Assembly (NCBI GenBank): GCA_023230125.1
Contig: JALNXZ010000079.1
Location: 1-7,158, forward strand
Length of the DNA stretch: 7,158 nt
Reading direction: 5' to 3'
Source of the DNA: Bacteroidales bacterium
GTDB taxonomy: Bacteria; Bacteroidota; Bacteroidia; Bacteroidales; UBA1402
The notes below the pieces were generated by a model, which had not been told where the DNA came from, ran no database searches, and worked only from the letters and a program-made list of their open reading frames with translations. Of this stretch, positions 1 to 4,818 are shown piece by piece. Each line of letters begins with the position of its first letter. Position 1 is the first letter of the stretch. Both the position numbers and the translations under genes were made by a program.

Positions 1-1
1 G

Positions 2-220
2 ATCCGTTCGGTTGGTGTGATGGGTGATGAACGCACTTATGAAAACGCAGTCGCCCTGCGCGCCGTAACCTCTACGGATGCCATGACCGCCGACTGGGCT
101 CATTTGCCTTACGAATTTCTGGCCAAGGTGTCCAACGAAATCATCAACAAAGTGAAAGGGGTTAACCGCGTAACTTATGACATCTCGTCCAAGCCGCCGG
201 CAACCATTGAGTGGGAATAA
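2..220 (+). CDS. guaA: GMP synthase (glutamine-hydrolysing), C-terminal fragment
   Basis: This is the last 72 residues of GMP synthase, which converts XMP, glutamine and ATP to GMP in purine synthesis in the cytoplasm. The gene enters from the left edge, so the amidase and ATP-pyrophosphatase domains are outside the window; codon phase starts at base 2. What remains is the C-terminal dimerisation domain. Its landmarks are RSVGVMGDERTYENAVALRA, TSTDAMTADWAHLPYEF, and the canonical ending SKPPATIEWE followed by TAA, nearly the same as the end of E. coli GuaA. The GTG and ATG at 17-22 are internal codons, not starts. No clear hairpin terminator follows the stop codon. The gene is GC-richer than the cassette downstream and looks like core chromosome. 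Confidence 0.96.
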   Translation: MRSVGVMGDERTYENAVALRAVTSTDAMTADWAHLPYEFLAKVSNEIINKVKGVNRVTYDISSKPPATIEWE

Positions 221-316
221 AAAAATCAAAAGTCATCGCCGCCGGTTACAGATTGGGCTTTGTTAACGTTTTCGGGCGTATTTCTACTTTTTTCATGTAA
301 TTTGGTATCGTTTGCT

Positions 317-452
317 TTGTGCTGGGCATAACCCTCCTTTGTGCAAGTAATCGGGCATCGCTCCCGGTGTGCAGCGGCATAGCCTACTTTATGCAGGTAA
401 TCGAGCTCCGCTTCCGGTGTGCAGCGGCATAGTCTCGGGCTCCGTTCGCCCG
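317..452. repeat. Degenerate 50-bp tandem repeat, about 2.7 copies, GC-rich, non-coding
   Basis: Three units can be aligned: 317-366, 367-416 and a shortened third at 417-452. The 19-base string CCGGTGTGCAGCGGCATAG occurs at 364-382 and again at 414-432, exactly 50 bases apart. TAATCG recurs at 348 and 398 with the same period. The third unit lacks about 14 bases in its middle. The first unit is the most diverged. The array lies downstream of guaA in DNA with no credible gene. Its function is unknown; it resembles the start of the GC-rich element that continues to about base 600. Confidence 0.7.
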
Positions 453-497
453 TCCTTGTGATCGCTTGATTCCTGCGCTATTTGTTTGTCTCTTGCA

Positions 498-597
498 GAG
501 CCTTCACAAAATAGCCTTGCAGTCATCTGCGCGACTCACTGCGTCCGTTCTCAAAGTCGCCCTCAACCATACCGCTTCCCGCCGTCCGCTTTTCGGG
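498..597 (+). repeat. GC-rich degenerate element, left copy
   Basis: This non-coding stretch shares an ordered set of short matches, in the same orientation, with 2359-2465 on the far side of the AT-rich cassette. Both begin with GAGCCTTC. Both then have TCAT followed by CTGCG, then TCCGT...AAGTCG, then a CCGCT..CCC block. Read on the - strand, the left copy gives GSGMVEGDFENGR and the right copy gives GSGVADTDFDGR, so the two may descend from one sequence that was once coding. Identity is modest and gaps are needed, so the relationship is likely but unproven. Confidence 0.5.
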
Positions 598-656
598 ATA
601 TTTTAAAGCTTAGCAATAATAATCAACTGGTGAAAGATTTATTTTGTGTGAATATA

Positions 657-718
657 TTGTAAATATATATATATGTTATATTTGCAATTTATGTAATAAC
701 TACAAATAGGTATATTTG
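657..718 (+). promoter_or_regulatory. Candidate promoter(s) of the toxin-antitoxin-chaperone operon
   Basis: Two copies of TATATTTG, each fitting the Bacteroidota -7 consensus TAnnTTTG, lie at 677-684 and 711-718. For the first, TTG at 657-659 could serve as the -33 element, with a 17-base spacer that is a little shorter than the usual 19-21. The second has no well-placed partner. In such AT-rich DNA, chance matches are common. Transcription from either would give a leader of more than 100 bases. Confidence 0.3.
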
Positions 719-810
719 ATCATTCAAGAACCAGGGAAAGATATAGTAATATACGGGAACTCAAAAGTGAGGGCAATATGTAAAATAGTATAAATTTATT
801 TCAGTATGTA

Positions 811-822
811 AACTTATAAGTT
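811..822. promoter_or_regulatory. Perfect 12-bp palindrome, candidate antitoxin operator
   Basis: AACTTATAAGTT is a perfect palindrome that ends six bases before the ATG of the first cassette gene. HTH antitoxins of type II systems commonly bind palindromes at the start of their own operon, so this is a plausible autoregulatory site. It could also shape the translation start. The assignment is inferred from position and symmetry only. Confidence 0.4.
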
Positions 823-828
823 GATTTA

Positions 829-1401
829 ATGAAAATTGTTGATATCTTTGCAATCGTAAAAGGCAGTCTTCTTTCAGTTCAATTTGATGGAATGAGCTCT
901 GATGAGTTTGCATTGCTTTTCGACAATTGGAATGATGTCGAATATTTAGAACAATTCTTTGAAGACAATAAAGCAGATTTACAAAGTGGCTTTTATGGGA
1001 AAATTTCAGTTGAAGAAGCTGTTTCAAGAACAATAGAAGAAGCAGAGGCGTTAGAAGAATATATCAGAAATGTTGCAAAAACCGGATGTTCAGATCCTGA
1101 TGAAAATAGACTGGATTTGACTTTCCATAAACTAAGTGAAAAAGATTATTCAATTCTACTTTTAAAAAGTAAAGCTTATGGTTTACACAATCACTCTTGG
1201 TTAAGAATTTATGCAATACGCATAGCAGAAAATCTTTATGTGGTTTGTGGAGGTGGTATTAAGCTTACGGAGACAATGAATGAACGAAAACACTTACTGA
1301 AAGAATTAGAAAAACTAGAAGCCACAAAACAATACCTCAAAAAAATTGATTTACTCAATGAGGATGATTATGATTTTACAGAGATAAGCGACCATGAATA
1401 A
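829..1401 (+). CDS. RelE/HigB-like toxin with long N-terminal extension (toxin of a TAC module)
   Basis: This 190-residue protein is the first gene of the cassette. Its C-terminal part, about residues 97-172, has the outline of a RelE/HigB-superfamily ribonuclease: a KSKAYGL segment, the strand SWLRIYAIRI (123-132), the strand YVVCGGGIKLT (137-147), and a charged helix (151-171) beginning NERKHLLKEL. RelE/HigB toxins usually cleave mRNA on the ribosome. The first 95 residues, acidic and probably helical (FDNWNDVEYLEQFFEDN at 31-47), are not part of a classic HigB of about 90-120 residues, and I cannot assign them a function. There is no signal peptide or membrane segment. The stop overlaps the next gene by 8 bases, the toxin-first order of higBA loci. 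Toxin activity is inferred from fold-like pattern and context; the catalytic residues are not identified. No Shine-Dalgarno sequence is visible, as is usual in this phylum. Confidence 0.72.
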   Translation: MKIVDIFAIVKGSLLSVQFDGMSSDEFALLFDNWNDVEYLEQFFEDNKADLQSGFYGKISVEEAVSRTIEEAEALEEYIRNVAKTGCSDPDENRLDLTFHKLSEKDYSILLLKSKAYGLHNHSWLRIYAIRIAENLYVVCGGGIKLTETMNERKHLLKELEKLEATKQYLKKIDLLNEDDYDFTEISDHE

Positions 1402-1858
1402 AGATGAAATCTTAAACAAGCTACAAAACGTTGTTTCAACAGAACCAAGCAAATGGCATGAAGATGCGGATTTTCGGTTCCAGAACAAAGAGTGGTTAAA
1501 GCGCTCGCAGTGTGTTGCGCTTAATATCTTACGTACATTAAGGGCAAAAGATTTAAGTCAAAAAGATTTGGCTGAGAGATTGGGCGTTTCACCTCAATTA
1601 GTAAACAAATGGGTGAAAGGAAAAGAAAATTTCACTTTTGAGACTGTTGCAAAATTAGAAGAGGCATTGAATATTGAGTTAATGTCTGTAACGGGATTTG
1701 AAGGCATTCAAAAGACTGAACTTAAAATGGTTGAGATTCCATACAGTGTGCTGACACAAAACATTCAGCCTGAAATTAAGGAACATTCTCTGGAAATGAA
1801 TGTTATTTCTTTTACATGCTCTGAGGTCCATTATGATGATTACAAAAAAACAATTTAA
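1394..1858 (+). CDS. HigA-like XRE-family antitoxin with C-terminal tail
   Basis: This 154-residue protein has a clear helix-turn-helix of the XRE/Cro type at about residues 44-97. Helix 2 lies in SQKDLAERLGV and the recognition helix in SPQLVNKWVKG, followed by ENFTFETVAKLEEALNI. Residues 1-43 form an N-terminal segment with a WLKRSQCVALNIL helix. Residues 98-154 extend past the DNA-binding domain and contain hydrophobic and aromatic residues (VEIPYSVL, VISFTCSEVHYDDY). In the HigA1 antitoxin of M. tuberculosis, a comparable tail is the chaperone-addiction region bound by the SecB-like partner, so this tail is a candidate for the same role. The ATG lies inside the end of the toxin gene (8-base overlap) and the stop shares one base with the next start (TAATG), implying translational coupling. 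Likely roles are neutralising the toxin and repressing the operon. Confidence 0.82.
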   Translation: MNKDEILNKLQNVVSTEPSKWHEDADFRFQNKEWLKRSQCVALNILRTLRAKDLSQKDLAERLGVSPQLVNKWVKGKENFTFETVAKLEEALNIELMSVTGFEGIQKTELKMVEIPYSVLTQNIQPEIKEHSLEMNVISFTCSEVHYDDYKKTI

Positions 1859-2307
1859 TGAATGACAATCAAGTAGGTTTTAAATTACTGAAAATTACAA
1901 CCGTACAATTTGCTGTTATTGAGAACGCTTTTGTTGAATCAGAACCAATTAAATTGGGTGCAGGGGTAAATTATGGGATTGATGAAAAGAATAAGGTCAT
2001 CACTTGCTTTGTTCGATTTCAATTTTTGATCAATGAATCACCTTTTTTAATTATTCATGTTAAATGTGATTTTGGAATAGAAGATAATGCCTGGATGAGT
2101 TTTATCAGTACAGACAAAAAAGAAATAAAATTTCCAATAGGTTTTGTAAGACATTTGGCTGTGTTGTCTGTTGGTACTGCGCGAGGTATACTACATTCCA
2201 AAACAGAAAATACTAAATTCAATAAATACTTTTTACCTACTATTAATGTAAATGAATTTATAAAAGAAGGATTTAGCTTTCAAATAGTAAAGCACCCTTC
2301 TGCTTGA
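1858..2307 (+). CDS. SecB-like chaperone of a toxin-antitoxin-chaperone module
   Basis: This 149-residue protein matches the SecB fold in pattern. An N-terminal set of strands includes FKLLKITTVQFAVIENAF (8-25) and VITCFVRFQFLI (47-58). Another strand with CDFGIED (70-76) follows. The helix FPIGFVRHLAVLSVGTARG (92-110) and the segment FLPTINVNEFI (125-135) correspond to the SecB region that ends in a ..P.VNF..L-type motif. Export SecB is a cytoplasmic holdase that delivers preproteins to SecA; the TAC version (Rv1957 in M. tuberculosis) instead protects an aggregation-prone antitoxin. Position as third gene after a HigBA-like pair, with its ATG overlapping the antitoxin stop by one base, argues for the TAC role. 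The AT-rich composition equals that of its two partners. A housekeeping export role cannot be excluded, though it is unlikely given the operon. Confidence 0.82.
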   Translation: MNDNQVGFKLLKITTVQFAVIENAFVESEPIKLGAGVNYGIDEKNKVITCFVRFQFLINESPFLIIHVKCDFGIEDNAWMSFISTDKKEIKFPIGFVRHLAVLSVGTARGILHSKTENTKFNKYFLPTINVNEFIKEGFSFQIVKHPSA

Positions 2308-2358
2308 TTCAATAAACCTTGCTTGCGAGTTCACCTTGCTACGCTTCCGTTGTCCTTT

Positions 2359-2465
2359 GAGCCTTCTATATTTTGTATCGCCAGACTCTTCATGGGCCAC
2401 CTGCGCCCGTCCGTCGAAGTCGGTGTCGGCCACGCCGCTGCCCTTCAGTGCGCTACTTTGGGTGT
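2359..2465 (+). repeat. GC-rich degenerate element, right copy
   Basis: About 50 bases after the chaperone stop, composition jumps back to GC-rich. The segment shares ordered blocks with 498-597 in direct orientation (GAGCCTTC at 2359-2366 and at 498-505, then the CTGCG, TCCGT, AAGTCG and CCGCT blocks). A 66-codon - strand reading frame (2433-2233) crosses it, with a basic stretch KYRRLKGQRKRSKVNS, but it continues into the AT-rich end of the chaperone gene and has no recognisable domain, so I treat it as part of the repeat. The element ends abruptly where a gene fragment begins. Confidence 0.5.
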
Positions 2466-2477
2466 AACTTGATATTC

Positions 2478-2603
2478 TCTTATTCAGATGCAGCTGGCAT
2501 TAAAGATACTCAAATTTCATTGAACAAAGGTGCATATATTGTAAATATAGATGGGAAGTCAACAAAAGTTATTGTAGAAGAATATCATTTGGTTCTGAAC
2601 TGA
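2478..2603 (+). pseudogene. Fragment of a secreted-protein gene: type IX secretion C-terminal sorting domain
   Basis: Only about 41 residues remain, from SYSDAAGIKD to the TGA at 2601-2603. The segment ISLNKGAYIVNIDGKSTKV followed by IV is the classic final strand pair of Bacteroidota C-terminal sorting domains (usual form: ..L.kGiYiv.i.gk..KviV), which target cargo to the type IX secretion system or related cell-surface routes. The upstream body of the protein is missing: 5' of base 2478 the frame runs into the GC-rich repeat and encodes arginine- and proline-rich nonsense. The tail EEYHLVLN after KVIV is longer than usual and runs into the inverted-repeat scar at 2596-2641. I read this as a relic left by rearrangement, with no start of its own. 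Confidence 0.6.
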
Positions 2604-2641
2604 ACCCGGAATGTTGTGTCCAACTTTTTGGGTTCAGTTCA
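2596..2641. mobile_element. Inverted-repeat scar resembling an IS3-family insertion-sequence end
   Basis: A perfect 12-base inverted repeat, TGAACTGAACCC at 2596-2607 and GGGTTCAGTTCA at 2630-2641, flanks 22 bases. Read on the - strand from 2641, the sequence is TGAACTGAACCCAAAAAG followed by TTGGACAC. This strongly resembles the outer ends of IS3-family elements of the IS150 type, which begin TG and carry ..CCCAAAAAGTTGGACA. No transposase gene is present, and I see no matching target duplication. It could be an internally deleted element or a solo end. It has no T-run, so a terminator is a weaker explanation. Confidence 0.5.
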
Positions 2642-2726
2642 AAAGGGAGTGCTGTCGATCCTTACACAAAACACTTATAAAAAGGACATAGAACTCGTAT
2701 AGAAACCACTATTGAACCTTATATAT
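2642..2726. other. AT-rich intergenic spacer, nothing recognised
   Basis: This stretch lies between the inverted-repeat scar and the terminator of the - strand operon. No reading frame, repeat or RNA structure stands out. Confidence 0.5.
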
Positions 2727-2766
2727 AAAAAAAGAGCATCTCAAAATTTTACTTTTAAGACACCCT
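2727..2766 (-). terminator. Intrinsic terminator of the glnN-OPT operon
   Basis: On the - strand, an arm AGGGTGTCTTAAAA (2766-2753), a 6-base loop and an arm TTTTGAGATGCTCT (2746-2733) can form a 14-pair stem with four G-U pairs. The stem runs into seven T residues (2733-2727). It starts 26 bases after the transporter stop codon. On the + strand there is no T-run and the wobble pairs become mismatches, so it should act only for the - strand genes. Confidence 0.82.
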
Positions 2767-2792
2767 CATTCTATAAATTGACGTTTAGAATA

Positions 2793-4781
2793 TTATTTCA
2801 CTTTCTTCATCACCTGCCAGATAAAGAAACCGATCAGCATCAAGTAAGCACCCAATGAAACCCATTCAGCTCCGGCAGAAGCCATCCAGTCAGCCATCAC
2901 CCAGTTCGCGCCCAAAAAACGGATGGCGGCACTGACGACCCCCATCAAGGCTCCACCGGCAATGAAACCGGATGCTAATAGTGTACCCTTGTCTTTGCGT
3001 TCTTCATTCACCTTCTGATCTTTGGTGCGCGTGGAAACATACCATTGGATGGCTCCACCCACCAATAAAGGCAAGTTCAGATCCAGAGGAATAAACATGC
3101 CCAAGGCAAAAGCCAGAGCCGGGACATGGAAAAAGGTCAGGATGACAGCCAACAATGCTCCTATTCCGTACAAATACCATGGAGCAGAGGTACCCGACAT
3201 CAGCGGGTCAATGACAGCAGCCATGGCGTTTGCCTGCGGAGCGACCAGTGCACCGTCACCGACAAAGCCGTAGGTCTTGTTTAATATCAAGATAACGCCA
3301 CCGACAGTAGCAGCAGAGACCAAGGTCCCGAGAAATTTCCATCTTTCCTGAGTCGCCGGTGTCGAACCCAACCAGTATCCGATTTTCAGGTCAGTGATAA
3401 AACCACCGGCCATGGAAAGAGCCGTACAAACGACGCCGCCCATGATCAAGGCAGAGATGATACCGCTGGAACCTTTCAGACCGACAGCGACCATGATGAC
3501 AGAAGCCAGAATCAAGGTCATTAAGGTCATACCGGAAACAGGATTGGTACCCACGATGGCAATGGCGTTTGCGGCAACGGTGGTGAACAGAAAGGCGATG
3601 ATGCCGACCACTAAAATGCCGACCACTGCATACAACAAATTAAAATGCATCACACCAAAGAAGAAAAATGCAAAAACAGCCAATAGAGCAACAACAACCC
3701 CTATGGCAACGATTTTCATCGGGAGATCCCTTTGGGTACGGGTATCCACCTTTTTTGCCTGTGACTTATCGCCTTTGAGCTCTCGAGATGCCACGCCTAC
3801 CGCAGACTTGATGATACCCCAGGATTTGACGATGCCGATGATGCCGGCCATGGCAATGCCACCGATACCGATGTGGCGGGCATAGCTGCTGAATATCACT
3901 TCGGGGGACATGCCTTTCACGGAGTCCACAACGGCCGGATTCAGCCACTGCAAAGTGCCATCGTTCATTTGACCGAGGATGGGGACGATGATCCACCATA
4001 CCAAAGCGGAGCCGGCACAAATGATTGCGGCGTATTTCAGACCGACAATATAGCCCAGACCAAGAATGGCCGCACTTGTATTGATCTTAAAGACAGCCTT
4101 GAATTTATCGGCTATTTCGGCTCCATAAGGAAGAACCCGGGAAGTGAAAGCTTCACTCCACGCTCCGAAGGAGGCAACCACAAAATCAAAAAGTCCACCT
4201 ACAAGACCGGCTATCAGAAGCGGCTTGGCCTGGCTCCCACCCTTCTCTCCCGAGACAAGCACCTGTGTCGTGGCAGTTGCTTCCGGAAAAGGGTATTTCC
4301 CATGCATATCCTTGACAAAATATTTTCGGAACGGTATCAGGAACAAGATACCCAAAATACCGCCTAACAAGGAACTCAGGAATACCTGCATGAAATTGAC
4401 CGTCATGTCGGGATATTTTGCCTGTAAAATGTATAGTGCAGGCAAAGTAAAGATGGCACCCGCCACAATGACGCCGGAACTGGCACCAACGGATTGGATG
4501 ATCACATTCTCTCCCAGGGCATTTTTTCGCTTGGTTGCACCGGACAAACCAACTGCAATGATGGCAATCGGTATGGCCGCCTCAAAAACCTGTCCGACCT
4601 TGAGACCCAAATAAGCAGCAGCAGCTGAAAAAAGCACAGCCATCAATAAGCCCCAGGATATGGACCACGGGGTGGCTTCCGGATATGTTTTATCCGGAGA
4701 CATGAGGGGTTTGTATGCTTCATCCGGTTTCAATTCACGGAAAGCATTTTCCGGCAAACCGGATTTTTCTTGTACTTCCAT
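2793..4781 (-). CDS. OPT-family oligopeptide transporter
   Basis: This 662-residue inner-membrane protein belongs to the OPT family, secondary transporters that import small peptides, probably with protons; some members carry metal chelates, so the substrate is uncertain. About 14-16 hydrophobic segments span residues 37 to 658. Family landmarks are SWGLLMAVLFSAAAAYLGLK (42-61), GKYPFPEATATTQVL (161-175), VGTNPVSGMTLMTL (410-423), DLKIGYWLGSTPATQ (464-478) and FIPLDLNLPLLVGGAIQW (563-580). The length is normal for the bacterial branch. The frame is open 32 codons further upstream to 4877, but that part overlaps the end of glnN and is read in another frame of it, so I prefer the ATG at 4781-4779, giving MEVQEKSGLP and a 37-base gap after glnN. 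No Shine-Dalgarno sequence is visible. It is the last gene before the terminator. Confidence 0.93.
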   Translation of the reverse strand: MEVQEKSGLPENAFRELKPDEAYKPLMSPDKTYPEATPWSISWGLLMAVLFSAAAAYLGLKVGQVFEAAIPIAIIAVGLSGATKRKNALGENVIIQSVGASSGVIVAGAIFTLPALYILQAKYPDMTVNFMQVFLSSLLGGILGILFLIPFRKYFVKDMHGKYPFPEATATTQVLVSGEKGGSQAKPLLIAGLVGGLFDFVVASFGAWSEAFTSRVLPYGAEIADKFKAVFKINTSAAILGLGYIVGLKYAAIICAGSALVWWIIVPILGQMNDGTLQWLNPAVVDSVKGMSPEVIFSSYARHIGIGGIAMAGIIGIVKSWGIIKSAVGVASRELKGDKSQAKKVDTRTQRDLPMKIVAIGVVVALLAVFAFFFFGVMHFNLLYAVVGILVVGIIAFLFTTVAANAIAIVGTNPVSGMTLMTLILASVIMVAVGLKGSSGIISALIMGGVVCTALSMAGGFITDLKIGYWLGSTPATQERWKFLGTLVSAATVGGVILILNKTYGFVGDGALVAPQANAMAAVIDPLMSGTSAPWYLYGIGALLAVILTFFHVPALAFALGMFIPLDLNLPLLVGGAIQWYVSTRTKDQKVNEERKDKGTLLASGFIAGGALMGVVSAAIRFLGANWVMADWMASAGAEWVSLGAYLMLIGFFIWQVMKKVK

Positions 4782-4818
4782 AGAAATAGATTTAATCCGA
4801 AATATTATACGACTTGGT

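Larger units (their letters stand above)
598..828 (+). other. AT-rich leader of the three-gene cassette
   Basis: Composition changes sharply near base 600, from GC-rich repeat DNA to very AT-rich DNA with runs of alternating A and T around 651-680. I see no gene here. The stretch contains two TATATTTG boxes (677-684 and 711-718) and a perfect palindrome (811-822), so it most likely holds the promoter and operator of the cassette. Confidence 0.5.

Noticed and set aside
317..452. Could the 50-bp repeats be a CRISPR array?
   Set aside because: Similarity runs through the whole unit without unique spacers, there are fewer than three full units, and no cas gene is near.
761..1033. Open frame of 90 codons on the - strand opposite the start of the toxin gene
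   Set aside because: It lies antisense to a better-supported gene, has no recognisable domain, and its composition fits a shadow frame.
2233..2433. Open frame of 66 codons on the - strand with a basic stretch KYRRLKGQRKRSKVNS
   Set aside because: Half is GC-rich repeat and half is antisense to the end of the SecB-like gene; the composition break within the frame argues against a real gene. It is recorded as part of the repeat element.
2373..2477. N-terminal part of the + strand frame that contains the sorting-domain fragment
   Set aside because: The translation is arginine-, proline- and cysteine-rich nonsense from the GC-rich repeat; only the part from 2478 resembles a protein.
652..2549. 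Identical 16-base string ATATATTGTAAATATA at 652-667 and 2534-2549
   Set aside because: It is low-complexity A/T sequence; the right copy is inside the sorting-domain fragment, and the match does not extend. Chance is sufficient.
2596..2641. Inverted repeat as an intrinsic terminator for the + strand
   Set aside because: The loop is 22 bases, no T-run follows, and the arms match an IS terminus better.
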